64,000 nt of DNA from Azolla caroliniana (GCA_043228905.1 JBHGNT010000022.1:3782001-3846000), one strand, 5' to 3'; positions 32,111 to 43,782 are shown, counted from the first letter of the stretch. The notes: generated from the letters alone by a model not told the origin. Numbers and translations: made by a program.

Positions 32111-35100
32111 GCACCTCAATGTGCTTAGTTTGGGCGTGGAAGACGGGGTTGCTAGCTGGATGCTGCTGAGGTTGTCGCAATAGATTGTCGTTGGATAGGA
32201 TACCTCCACCTGCAGATCCTTAAGTAGTCGCTTCAACCATATGGCTTCGCATGTCGCGACAGCCGCTCCCCTATACTCGGCTTCGGTTCTCAACAGCACA
32301 ACTGTCGGTTGCTTCTTGCTACTCCACTTGATCACGGCACTCCCAAGAGAGAACGGGAAAGCGGATGTAAATCGGCGATCGGCGGTGTTTCCGGCCCAAT
32401 CAGCATCGGTGTAACTGACCAACTACGTGGCAGTATCGGTCTGATATAGTAGCCCCCGGTCCTTAGTGCCACTGACGTACCGGAGTACGCGTTGTGTGCA
32501 CTGAAGGTGCTCCTCGGTCGGTCACGCCATGTATTGACTAATCACCACAACCGGGTAGTTGAGATCTGGTCGGGTGATGGTCAAGTATATAAGGCTTCCG
32601 ACTATCTGTCAGAACCTCGTCAGGTCGCATACCTTTCCAGAATCGGGGCAAAGCTTGACGGTTCTATCTAGAGGAGTCGAGACAGACTTACAGTCATCCA
32701 TCCCGAATTTGAAGAGCATACTCAGCACGTAATGTCGTTGGCTTATCAGTATGCCCTCGGGGGTATGGATCACTTCGATCCCGAGGAAATAATGAAGGTC
32801 CCCCGGGTCCTTCATGTCAAATGACACCGCGAGCTGGAGCTTTACGCGGTCAATTTCACCAACGTCGGCGTCGGTGATGACCAAGTCATCAACATAAAGT
32901 AAAATACTAACCGGCCCGAGTCGACCTTTCCGGATGAACAGTGAGGAGTCTGATTTTGACGTCGCGAAGCCTATCTTACGCAATCATTCCGTGATCTTCG
33001 CGTTCCAGGCATGCGAGGCTTGCTTTAGTCCGTAAAGGGACTTCTTCAATCGGCACACCGCTGAAGTGTTCGTTCCGGAGTGAAATCCGGGGGGTTGTAC
33101 CATGTACACCTGTTCCTCAAGCTCACCTTGAAGGAACGCATTCTTTACATCCATCTGATGTAAGTGCCACCCCTTTGCCGCAGCTACGGCTAGTAGGACT
33201 CACACGGTAGTCATCTTTGCAACATAGTCCACGCCGTGCTTCTGCGCGTAGCCTTTTGCTACTAATCGGGCCTTGTAGCGGTTGACAGAGCCATCGATGT
33301 TGTATTTCACCTTATACACCCACCTACTTCCGATCGGCTTCACACCTTTCGGTGCGTCAACTAGGTCCAAGGTTTCATTCTCCGCCAATGCGCGCATCTC
33401 TTCCTCCATTGCGGCACGCCAATTCACGTCATTCGCCGCTTCTACATAGCTCTCCAGCTCACGCAATTCCGCTACACGGGTCATGTACGCATAGTGATGT
33501 GCCATGTACTCATTGTATCCAAACTGCACAACAGGGTTCTTCTGGCGGGTAGATCGACGTAATTGCTCTTAGCCGACGCGGACTTCGGTCTCAAAGATCC
33601 GTCATCACTTCCCTTAGAGTCGGACTCGCGTCAATCCGACTCGTTCCTACCCGTGCCGTAATCCGACACCTTCTTCTTCCCTTTTTCCTTGCGTGTAAGC
33701 CGTCTCCTCGGCTTCCTACGCGGGGAATGCACGGCCGAGTCTCCACTACTCGCCGGCTCTTCATCGAACCGGTCGAACCGACTTAGTTGTCCATCCGGTC
33801 TGCTTAACCGAAACGAAATCGGACTCTCTTCACGGATCCCGTTTTCAGGTTCATCCAGAGGCATCTCGGCCTCACTGACCTCATCGTCAGAACTCAGATT
33901 TGAGGTGAGTTCCGGAGTCGGAGGCAAGTACCAGGACGCGGACTCGTCAAACACGTCACAGCTCACGCGCGCTTGTTTGGTGCGAGGGTTATAACACTTA
34001 CAACCCTTCTGCTCGTCTGAGTAGCCGACCAAGATACACTTCTCGGCATTCGCGTCCAACTTCCTCCGTTTCTCCTTCGGTACATGCACATACGCAATGC
34101 TACCGAAAACTCTCAAGTGTCGTAGATTCGGCTTCCTTCCGAAATACTGCTCATGCGCCGACATTTTGTCTCCGATCTTATTCTGGATGTATACTGCGGT
34201 TCGTACCACCTCGGCCCAATAGAACTTGGGCAAGCTCTTCTCCTTCTACAATTGACTAGTTCTTCCTCTCGGCCACGCCGTTTTGCTCCGGCGTGTATCT
34301 ACAACTAAATTCGCGCAGAATTCCCATCTGTTGTAGATAGCCGTTGAATTGACCGGAAAAGTATTCTTTTCTGCCATCCGACCGCAAGCACTTGATCTTT
34401 CGTCCTGTTTCCATTTCCACAAACCCTTTGAGGTCCCAGAAGTAGTCGAAGACTTCTCTCTTCTTCTCGATGAGGTAGATCCATGTGTGCCGCGTATAGT
34501 CGTCGATGAAGGAGACAAAATATCGACTCCCGCCAAGACTAACGTTCTGTGCCGGACCCCATACATCGGAATGTATCAAGTCGAGCTTGTTCCGGCTCCA
34601 GTTACGCTCATTAGGGAAAAGAAGTCGGTGTTGCTTCCCTAGCTGGCTGGCTTCACAAATTTGCGCCTTTCGGCCACTAAATTTGGGTAATCCGAACACC
34701 ACTTGTTTCGATTGTAGGTCCTGAAGCCGCTGATAGTTGACGTGGCCTATCCGCTTCTGCCATAAGTCAATATCTGACTCGAGTTTTTGTCCTTTCGCGA
34801 TCATTGCAATGCCACCGTCACTAGAGTCGAGGATAAACATCCTCCCGTCTCTACGCCCTTGCGCAATAACTCGGCCTTCTTCTTTGATGAAGCACCCGAG
34901 ATGCGTGAACCGGACTTGCATCCCCTGGTCGACGATCTGCCCGACCGACACCAGATTCTTCGTGATTGTGGGGACGTGTAACACGTTCATGAGTTTCCCT
35001 TTCTGCCTGACATGGCTCAAGGGAACCTCACCGACATTTGCGATCGAATGCGGAGTGTCATCTCTGGTTGCATCGGTTTCTCAAGGTATGAGAACCACTC

Positions 35101-35240
35101 CTTGTGGCACGTCATGTGGTTTGACGCCCTAGAGTCGACGTACCACACCTCCTTCGATTTCGGGGTGGACATCTTCATCAAGTTCGCTTCGTGTCTCGTC
35201 ACGAAGGCCGACCCTTTTCCGGCTTTTCCGGATCCTTCGG
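32051..35240 (-). pseudogene. Copia C2 pol: protease, integrase, RT, RNase H
   Basis: Protease reads VWYVDSRASNHMTCHKEW (about 35140), with Arg for the active-site Gly. Integrase blocks: DLWQKRIGHVNYQRLQ, SDVWGPAQNV, SFIDDYTRHTWIYL, CLRSDGRKEYF and [54 protein letters not shown] (active site intact, about 32880), FKFGMDDCKSVSTPLDR. RNase H: DADWAGNTADRR, EAEYRGAAVATCEAIWL, IYCDNLSSIQLA. Frameshifts and stops (near 34250, 33575, 33190 and 33000) make it non-functional. Confidence 0.9.
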
Positions 35241-36156
35241 CGTAGTGCGATAGCTGCCGATTTCCTTTGTCGGTCTATCCGAAACCTGATCCAGATCCGG
35301 TCCTCTCCAAATCAGCACGCTTCTTCCAGCACTCGCTCTCCTTGTGGCCCTTTTTGCCACAGTACTAGCATTCCGCAACAGATTTCCCTTGCTGATTCTC
35401 GTCGTCTCGACTCCCCCTGTTTCCGGAGGGTCCGGAATTGTTGTCGACATCACTTCGGTGCCTTCTTCCTTGATCCTGTCGGCTGCCTCCATTGCGCACC
35501 GACTCACCTCGTCCGCCATGACCACGGGGCCTATCTCCCTCCGTGTACAGCATCTTGATGCCGGCATGCGTGCTCGTCGACGCACCCGCGTGGTTCTCCT
35601 CTATAAGGAGCATCGACTATAAGTCGAAAAACGACGGCGTATTCTACTGTGTACACATAGTAGTTCGGAACGCTCTGAACTTTGACGCCAGTCCCCCGAG
35701 ACAAATCTGCACCATCTCGCCTTCCTCGAGGTTCACATCGATGGAGGCTAAGGAGTCGCATATATCTTTGATCTTCGAGGTGTAATCAGCCACCGACAAA
35801 TCGCATTGTCGTAGGTTGCTCAGCTCCTGTCGGAGTTGAAGCTTTCTGGCTATAGTGCTTGTGGCGAAAATCTTCTTCAGATTTCCCCAAGCATCTTTCG
35901 GCGTTTTTGCATCCCGAATGTAGCTTAGAAGTTGTTCGCCCACACAGGATGCGAAGCAGTACAGTACTTTGCTCTCCGATTGTTCCCACGCAGGGAAATC
36001 TCTGTATGTCGATTTGGGTGCTGTGTCATTTGCTCCGTTGACATAGCTTCAGTAATCGTGCCCGAGCAGGTACTGGTGCATTTTGTAGGACCAAGACGCT
36101 TAGTTGTTTCTGTCGAGCTTCTCGGTAGGAAGCGAGCTAGCCATGCCTCTATCCAT
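35241..36156 (-). pseudogene. Copia C2 gag
   Basis: It starts at ATG 36156 (MDRGMASSLPTEKLDR). It has KMHQYLLGHDY, DFPAWEQSESKVLYCFAS, AWGNLKKIFATS, LRQELSNLRQCDLSVADY and a nucleocapsid knuckle near 35370-35330. The first Cys codon of the knuckle is followed by a stop (C.YCGKKGHKESEC). Several stops and frameshifts are present. Gag would coat the RNA and form the particle. Confidence 0.85.
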
Positions 36157-36239
36157 TTTGTTTTTCCTGTCTTCTTGGTTAGTTTTCTTTTCAAGCTATG
36201 TCGACTGCAGATGTTCTCAACCCTCGCACTCTGATACCA

Positions 36240-36703
36240 TGAAAAAGATTATGTGCGGAAACAATAGAAAACCGAACACAAAAAATAGGCAGGTCTAATG
36301 GAGAGCTTGAATGTACATAGTACGCGGGAGAGAGAGAGAGGGAGGGAGAGAGAGAGAGAGAGAAAACACACAAAAACTCAATTCAATATAATACTCAATC
36401 TGTACATAGAATGTGCTCAATGAGCACTTTTATACAAGTCCATACAGACTGATAGAAGTACTGACACGTACTTCAATGCTCATAACTAAGCTCTACGCTA
36501 ACTCCCAAAATATATTCCTACGCAGAATATCTTTCCAACGACCTCGCGGTTTACGCACAGCTACGGCTTCTCGTTACGCACGGGTTTGCATACCAGTTTA
36601 CGCACCCGTTTACGCACCTGTCCGACCTAACCGATCGGCCCCAACCAATCTGGTTCTCGGCTTGCACAGCCGATCTGGCCAATGTTGAGCTTGTATCTCA
36701 ACA
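36240..36703 (-). repeat. 5' LTR of copia C2
   Basis: In plus sense it runs TGAAAAAGATTATGTGCG to TGTATCTCAACA, followed by TSD GGAGA. Confidence 0.93.
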
Positions 36704-36780
36704 GGAGAGTTGACGAAGACATAATAATTGTGGTAACCTCTTTCTTTGTGTTGACAAGGAGAAAGATGGTGATGGCAATT

Positions 36781-36860
<80 letters not shown>

Positions 36861-37040
36861 GAAGTGTGAGGTTTTTCCTATCGACTAACGGGGCTTTTAC
36901 TCACATAATTTGTTTCTTTTTTCTTTATTCTCTCCTTCTTTGTCTATAGCCATGAATAAGGCGAAGGAGAATCTTTGGTTTTATTAGTAGCTTAGGGCTC
37001 ACCATAAATGGTTCACCAAGAAGCTAGGGGGAGGGCTAAA
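36704..37040 (+). other. 3' end of gypsy X interior, with a (GT)n run
   Basis: This is X sequence resuming after C2. It holds a GT microsatellite at about 36786-36859 and the purine tract GCTAGGGGGAGGG at about 37023-37036, directly before the 3' LTR. Confidence 0.8.
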
Positions 37041-37624
37041 TGTGAAAGTGTTTTTAGAATTCAAGGTATTGAAGTCTACAAGAATATAAGGTATGGAACA
37101 TTCACATCCGGAGGTCAGGAACGCGAATCAAGGTCTTGAGGATAAGTCAAACTAAAAGCAAGATACATGGAGAAAAGTAAAAGAAGAAAAAAGCGGACCA
37201 CCAAAATACAGTCTGAACGAACGCTCATAACTCATTCGTTTGTAAAGAGAGCTATCCGTAGCTTTTTAAATCTCTACATTTGGATCTCAGATGAGGGAGA
37301 TATGATGATTATAATATCGTTGTGTCATAGCTAAGAATAGGAGATGGAAAACTTTTAAAAAAAGCGTAAAAAAGAAAGCAAGGGAAAGTTATCTAGTCAA
37401 GGAGACCTTCATATAAAGCAAGAAGAGTAAGGTGGTGGAGGGGGGGGTATGTGGTATTTTCTTGCTCATTTATGTAGTGTGGTTTAGTTGTTATCAATAT
37501 AGCTTTGTATATTTGGATTTATATATCTTCTTTCTCTCTTCCTTCTATCATGATCATTCATTATCAATAGATCTTTGTAGTTTTAGATTTATATATATAT
37601 ATATATATTATCATCATCCTTTCA
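37041..37624 (+). repeat. 3' LTR of gypsy X (intact)
   Basis: It starts TGTGAAAGTG and ends CATCCTTTCA, 584 bases. It contains an AT repeat near 37590-37607. TSD CTATG follows at 37625-37629. It shows how the two halves of the 5' LTR joined before Y landed. Confidence 0.92.
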
Positions 37625-38950
37625 CTATGTACTCAGCTTTTGTGGTCGATAGAGCGGTGTACTCTTGAAGTTTCGACCTCCATGATATCGCACTACCACT
37701 ATAGGTGAAGATGTAGCCTGATGTCGATTTCCGATTGTTCATATTCCCGGCATAATCAGAACCTGTGTAGCCTTCGACTTTGGCTGAGGTTCTCAGTCTG
37801 AAAGTCAGTTGTGTATCTTCCGTCCCTCTCAAGTACCTAAAGATGTGCTTGACGGTCTCCCAGTGCTTCCGTCTTGTGTTTGACATGTACCGGTTGACCA
37901 CTCCAACGGCATAGGCTAGGTCAGGTTGGGTCGTCACCATTGCGTACATGATACTTCCTACGGCTGATGCGTAGGGCATCTTTCCATTAAGCTCTCTCTC
38001 CTTGTCTGTTGAAGGAGAGTCTTTTGTCCGATAGTCGGATCGACGTCAGAAGCGATGTTGGTGCTAGCTTCGCATTCTCCATGTTGAAATGCTTCAGCAC
38101 CTTCCAGATATAGTCGGACTGGGAGAGTCAGAGAGACTTGGTCGTCCAATTTCTCTCGATCCTCATGCCCAGTATGTGACGGGTTTGTGCGAGTTCTTTC
38201 ATCGCGAACTTGTCGGGAAGGCTCTGCTTGATTGCTTCCTACTATCAGCATATCAGCAACATATAGGATCAGATAAATCCTAGACTCATCGGCCAGTTGC
38301 TGAATATACATGCATAGGTCAGAGTCGGATCAACAGTATCCAAGTTGCCTGATGTAGGATTGTCCTCCCCCCTCGCCGTGAAGCCTGCCGGTTTAGACAT
38401 GTAGATGTCTTCTTCTAGATCTCCGTGTAGGAATGTCGTCTTTACATCTAGCTGCTCTAGCACTAGGTCTTCTGTCACCACAACTCCTAATAAGAGTCGG
38501 AGGGCGGTCATCTTGACTACTGTTGAGAATATCTCGTCGTAGTTGACCCCATATTCTTGTTTGAATCCCTTCGCGACGAGCAGAGCTTTGTACTTGGGTT
38601 TTTCTCAATCAGATACATATTTGTATCAAAAAACCCATTTGCAAGGTAGCGGCTTCCTTCCAGCTGGTAGTTCGACCAGCTCCCATTTCTGATTCTTGTG
38701 AATCGAGTCCATTTCAGATCTCATGGTTTGCAGCCATGTGTTGGCGTCCATTGTGGCCATGGCTTCTTTATAAGTGTTTGGTTCGGTTGCATCGATGTAG
38801 TTGACATAGTCGAGGCCCAGTTGAAAAAACTCGGTTGACCTTCAAGCTCGTCCAGATCTCTTGGGTGCCGAGATAAGTGGTTCGGATTCTTCGATCGATT
38901 TGGTTGGGCAGTCGTTCTTTGATGAACCATTTGTGTTAGGAGTCTTGTTA
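37625..38950 (-). pseudogene. Copia element B, RT and RNase H part right of the X insertion
   Basis: Minus-strand RT: EAMATMDANTWLQTMRSEMDSI, WELVELPAGRK, VVTEDLVLEQLDVKTTFLHGDLEEDIY. The active site reads YVADM instead of YVDDM. RNase H start: MPYASAVGSIMYAMV, RKSTSGYIFTYSGSAISW, LSTTKAEYI, which continues at 4740 on the other side of X. Several frameshifts. The right end fades near 38950 with no LTR, so B's 5' half is lost. Confidence 0.85.
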
Positions 38951-39407
38951 GGTGTCACGTTGTCCTCCCCTAACACGTTCGCGTTCACAAGTGGAAGGAT
39001 CGCGCATAAATGGAAGGATAAGGAAAATTTTGGTTGATTTTAGGGCTTTTTCAATGATTTTATAAAACACATTGATACCAGTATCATACATGTTCAAACA
39101 TACTATGAAAAAGGTTAAAAATCCACTATTTTCGTGATTTAGAAGTAAATAAAAAAAGAGGAATTTCAAAAAGTTACATCCTCAATTTATATCACAAACT
39201 TTACAACCAATGTTATTTTATAAGAAACGATTTTTTAGAAATCATAAGAATTCAAAACACATGCTTTTATATTACTCGATTTGTTACAAGCGGAATGTAG
39301 TTACACTTAATAACCAAAAATACATTCATGATCACTCCTTTACAGAGAATCACTACTATAACTAATATACAATGATGATTCCTCTTCATCATCCTCGGAT
39401 GTACCAA
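38951..39407. other. AT-rich tail 3' of the DUF7869-like gene
   Basis: No gene is seen. It lies between the truncated copia B and the stop of the minus-strand gene. It contains TTTAGGGCTTTTTCAA (39038-39053), an exact inverted match to 49303-49318. One end of the presumed mobile element should lie here, but I cannot fix it. Confidence 0.5.
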
Positions 39408-41791
39408 TCAGTGCAATATCTTCGTCATAAACCAAATGGTTGACTCTAGATTATATGTAGCAGATCTCGTTTGCCTTTGACTCGAGCCACCTTGTAGACC
39501 TAGTAATTTTTCTTTTATTATATCTATTGATGACTTCCTTAATCGTCCGGCTTTTGTAAGCGTGAAGTCGTACACAATGATATCCACATTAGAGATATCA
39601 AGGGTCGAGGTGTTACGAATGTTTCTCTTCCTCTTCCTACCTCCCCTTGTTGTTGGGCATTCAATCATCTCCAATGTATACTTACATGTAAAAGCATTTG
39701 CACTTCTAGTGTTGTACCAATGAACGTTTATAGACTTGATCGTGTTTTCTATTTCATGCATTAGCACTTCTAGAATTTTACCAACCCAAAATTGGTGGCC
39801 ATGTAAGTTCTCATCAGCCGGCGTTGCAATCAACATCCCCGCCATGAGCCCTTGCAAATTGCCTTGCCATCTAGCTTCGGCTGCTTTGGTCATCCTTGGT
39901 CCCACATAAATGTCTCTTTGTTGTGGATGGACCAAACTGTCATTAATTGCATTTGCTGGTTGCTCCAGAGTTTTATTTACACGATCATGTTGTAGCAACC
40001 ATGTGAATGACGTTTCCAAATTCCAATTATCACCAAATACACAATTGTCTATAATTCCTTTCTGATCACTATAGAATACATCCCACCATGATGTGTCTTG
40101 TTGTGCGGCATATTTCTTGGCAGCCTCAATATGATTTCTTTTTTCTTCTAAGGCTTGGAGCCATAACCGTTTTTGTTCCGATACCAAGTCACTATGCAAC
40201 TGTCATTTCTTCTCAATTGGCATTTGCTTAGCTCCATGGACAATTGTACTCAGCATACAAAGTAATAACTGGCAACCACCTTCAGGTTCCCATGTTGTAG
40301 AAGATGAATATTGTTTAGCATACAAAAGCGTAGAACCACTTATTTCATTTTTCTTTATCATAAAAATGTGATTGAAGCTTATATTGTTTAACTGGGCGAG
40401 CACTTTAACATTCCCAACACCCCCATCTGATATATATCTCTTAAAGTCATATACCTCCTTCAAGTGTAACACTTTTGGGCGTGGTGCATATGCATCATAA
40501 ATGACATCAAATAGTTTAGGTAATGTGAAAGCACCATGCCGGGATAACTGTCTGGAGAATGTGCTAAACATCTGATCTATATGATCATGTGTGTGGCCAA
40601 CCAAAAGAAAATTGACTTTCACTTTTCTAAACAATCCTTGGTTGACCAACATACTTAGATAGCCAAACATAGTTGAATTTTTGTTCTCTCTAGTAGTATT
40701 GTCCAATTGAATGTATAGAACAGGGGGGAAAGGTTGGCCCCAAGACATCAAAACTCGGTGAATCATTGTAATTGTTAGGTTAGGGTCATTGTGAACATTG
40801 GGGTATGTAATGAAGACGTGAGGTCCAACTGACCTATTATAAGCCAAGCATCCCACCAAGTGCATTTGAACAAGGCACTCATCATTGACGTCTTTGGGGA
40901 GCCTCCGCATATGCAGCAAGCATGTCTTCTTCTTGTCCATGTCATCTATCATTAAGCACATGTATTGTTCAGGCCTCTTCAAACACTTCTCTCTATGATG
41001 CATCGCCTTCTTTCGTTCTAACGATTGTGCCTCACGATGCTCTTGTAGTAACTTCTTACTCATATCCTTTTCCATTGATGTCTTTGCACCTTTAACCAAA
41101 CTTTTAAGATTTGCACAAATGGAGCAATACCCCATGCGTACTTTACGTGGAATGATAACATTTGAAAACCGAGCTCTCCATAATCTTGTGAATTGTCTAT
41201 ATGTGACAGACTTATTACATGAGCTCACCATATCAGATCGATAGACATCATAAACTTCCCGACGTGTGTAATTATCAGAGAGGTGCATCCTACCTGTAGT
41301 GGGCATTACTTCACAATTTAATTGAAAGTAACTTTTCATCCAACCAATAGCATGTCTTCCAATTGCACCTTTCATACTTGGAACCTCTTTACAATTGAGC
41401 ATCTGATCCCCGCTAAGTAGACGTTGTTGTACTCTATGTAGCCGCATGTTACTAACACATAACGCAATTTTGAATGCAACTCTACATATCTGTTGCGATG
41501 GAAGATATAATACTCGAATGATACTTTGATCCCCGTACATTTGTCAAACACTAGTTGCATATGTGACCCAAGGTAAGTGTCTTGCTCATCACCAGTCATC
41601 GAAAAATAGTATCGCCTTAATTCTCACAACTTTGATTTTCCAATCATAGACATACAACCACGGGCACAACATATTTTTTTGACATCAAATCCAATCTGTT
41701 TATCTGATGTCACCATGTTAAATCTAGCCAAACGAATTCTTCGTGGGATTCTTCTAATATGCATAGGGCTTCCAGATTTCTCTTCCTGCAT
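39408..41791 (-). pseudogene. DUF7869-like, RNase H-fold transposase-type protein (decayed)
   Basis: It starts at ATG 41791 (MQEEKSGSPMH), with an in-frame stop just upstream. The N-terminal part has a Cys cluster (KKICCARGC), a TGA at 41624-41626, then MTGDEQDTYLGSH and a one-base frameshift near 41530. It continues with LYLPSQQICRVAFK, CSICANL, LMIDDMDKKKTCL, YIQLDNTTRENKNS and VGHTHDHIDQMFSTFSR. A TGA at 40203-40205 precedes the last 263 codons, which end ESTIWFMTKILH. The spaced acidic motifs (IDDMD, QLDN, GHTHDHID) are the hallmark I associate with DUF7869 proteins of eukaryotic mobile DNA. A transposase or integrase role is inferred from that pattern, not shown. Both TGA codons could be former CGA. 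Confidence 0.75.
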
Positions 41792-41805
41792 AGAAGACCA
41801 CTAAA
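41792..41805. promoter_or_regulatory. 14-bp gap between two divergent start codons
   Basis: ATG 41791 (minus) and ATG 41806 (plus) face away from each other with 14 bases between. Each gene's 5' leader must therefore overlap the other's coding sequence if these are the true starts. This implies shared or overlapping promoters. No TATA box fits in the gap itself. Confidence 0.5.
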
Positions 41806-43730
41806 ATGTCAGACTCCAACTCATCAAGCTCAAACGAAGATGAGGACACTAAGGGGACGCTAGGGGCTGAGCTGGCATTGGGTGTGTTGTCATTCGAGCA
41901 GAATAAGATAAGGAGAGAGTTAATGCAGCGTAAACTGGTTAGGAAAGGGCAAGTGTTTAATTTGCCTATAACACACATCCATCGACCCCCTATTGATGAA
42001 AAAATAGGACAAAGACCACTTGAGATTAGAGAGTCACACCAAATGCATGTTCAAAATCTCAAGAAAAAAATGAAAATTAATCCACATGCTACCATTGTGC
42101 CTTTTATTGTTATGGTGGATCCTGAAGAATGTGAAACCATTGAAGATTTCGATATAAGAAAGCATGATCAATATAATTACTTTGTCATTGGTGGATCGCA
42201 TTCGGCAGAGGCACGTTGGCAACTTGTGAGAGAACATCCAACGACTTTCTCCTTCAAGTATGCCGAGTGCAAAATTTATGTGGGTCTCACATCTGAGGAG
42301 GCAAAGTTGTTGACATGGGACCACAATAACGATAATGACTATAGGCAGAAAATGGCATCGATTGAGCGTATAAGGTTCTTCCACCATGAGTATTTGGACA
42401 TCAAACAAAAGTTTAGTGTGAAGCTACATCCAGGCCTACAACGTCAATGCTTGCATGAAGTCGGCATTGTGGTAGATGATAATGTTAAGTCCAATGGTCT
42501 TCGAAAATATGAGTCTTGGTTTCAACTGGCATTTAGAGATGGAGAAGTATGGGACCTACAAGATCAAATCTTCTCAATGTGGGAAAATAAGGAGGTCAAG
42601 GGTCAACGACAAAAGAAATGTAAGGTAGACCCTCAACTAGAATTAAAGTCACAAGCGGCCAAGAAAATTGATTTGACAATTGAAGAAGCGGTTGATGACA
42701 TGAAGTTGTCTCTGTGGAGAGCGATGCAAGGTATTAAGGACGAGCAGCTTCTTGTGTCTGTTTTGTCAAGGGTTGTGGCCAAAGATTTAAGCCTTGAAGA
42801 AATGGTCATTGAGTTCAATAAGTAAGTCTTTCAAATAGTGATATTGAAGTCAATATGGTGCAATTGAAAGTTCTAATCTCGTTTTCTAATTTCACAATCA
42901 TCAGGTGTACATGAAGATCCAAGAAGTTATGATGAAACAACTTGGATGTATAACTTGGGAACAAGTGACAGAGGATTATCCTCTAACGTCTTCATATAAG
43001 GCGTTATCGGAGTATTTTATTGCATTCAAGGATTGCGTTAGTATTGGTTGCTTTTCATTAAGCTTTCATCATATGTAGAGCTTGTATAATAAAACTTGAT
43101 GTCCTATTGCTTCTATTAGAAACCGTGTCGTGGCAAGAAATAAGGAGAAGTTAAGGATATACACGATTTCCCGACATCCTTCCTTGCACATCTCGAGAGA
43201 GCTAGAAAAGAAAAGGATCGGCGCTTAATCAAGGCGTATGAAATGGAGGAAGATGGCTCCTTCAAAAAAATTAGCCACAAAAAAGATATTACGAGAGATC
43301 TTTACTACAATGTGGTTTGCGTGGATGTCATTGACATGATCCCAAAAAGTGCCAAAGAAGGAATATATGCTAATGATTGCAGATATTCCTTACGGATTTT
43401 GAATGGCAGGGTCATCATACGACAATGAACCTTTTAGGTTTAAACAGTTGGAGAAGATGGTCAAGGATTTTGCTGAGCTAACGACTGCATCCTTGTGGAG
43501 AATAGTTGTCTTTCATAGTATGAACCAAGGGTACTCGGTAGCTCAAGCTTTGAGATCTCGTTGCCATGGCATCGAGAACCTTGCATGGTAAGGATTATTT
43601 ATAGGTCTCATTCACTATATTGCCCTTCTTAAGATTGTTCAATCTATTCTTAACTCGATGTAATATTTGTTATAGGATAAAAACCAATGTAAATAGAGGT
43701 CCAACCTTTCGGTTTGTTAATGCCATTGAA
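41806..43730 (+). pseudogene. ParB/sulfiredoxin-like domain fused to a DNA methyltransferase-like domain (decayed, intron-containing)
   Basis: Exon 1 (41806-42823) encodes an acidic start, then a ParB-N-like domain: FNLPITHIHRPP (residues 51-62), a helix HVQNLKKKMK, IVPFIVMVDPE, the YFVIGGSHSAEARWQL block (125-140) like the ParB GxxRxxA motif, and LLTWDHNNDNDYR. Exon 2 is 42905-43036 (AG|GTG...TGC|GTTAGT) and exon 3 starts at 43120. Near 43378-43398 the frame gives EYMLMIADIPYGF, a DPPY-type methylase motif IV with Ile for the first Pro. After RIVVFHSMNQGY a GT donor at 43588 joins an acceptor near 43676 to give W-IKTNVNRGPTFRFVNAIE, a typical later methylase block. Damage: one base short at the exon 1 donor, TAA at 43141, a frameshift near 43370, and TGA at 43400. 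SAM-binding motif I is not in this part; see 49558. Role inferred: DNA binding or cleavage plus base methylation. Confidence 0.7.
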
Positions 43731-43782
43731 GTAAGAAACAAAGAATCAAGGAGCATTCTAATGAAGTGGGAGGTTCAAATCT

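Larger units (their letters stand above)
30963..36703 (-). mobile_element. Ty1/copia element C2, full length, minus strand
   Basis: LTRs are 30963-31415 and 36240-36703, with perfect TSD GGAGA at 30958-30962 and 36704-36708. Primer site TGGTATCAGAG (36229-36239, minus) is that of initiator tRNA-Met. A purine tract GAGGGGGAG lies just before the 3' LTR (31416-31424). LTR pairs look clearly more diverged than those of C1, so C2 is older. Interior gag, protease, integrase, RT, RNase H and a charged tail are recognisable but broken by stops and frameshifts. Confidence 0.93.
4746..37624 (+). mobile_element. Ty3/gypsy element X, old, plus strand, hosting Y, Z, C1 and C2
   Basis: X is bounded by identical CTATG target-site copies at 4741-4745 and 37625-37629. 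Both termini start TGTGAAAGTG and end ATCCTTTCA. The 5' LTR is split into 4746-5005 and 22507-22866 by Y; the 3' LTR is whole at 37041-37624. X-specific interior is 22867-22948, 27861-30962 and 36704-37040. It holds gag, a CCHC knuckle, a protease remnant and an RT without its active-site palm. A purine tract (GCTAGGGGGAGGG) precedes the 3' LTR. This is the oldest layer inside B. Confidence 0.88.

Noticed and set aside
36786-36859. (GT)n run as Z-DNA-type regulatory element
   Set aside because: It lies in the dead interior of gypsy X and is best explained as a microsatellite.
41754-41978. Minus-strand frame over the start of the ParB-like gene
   Set aside because: It is antisense to clear ParB-like coding sequence, and the transposase-type start at 41791 uses another frame.
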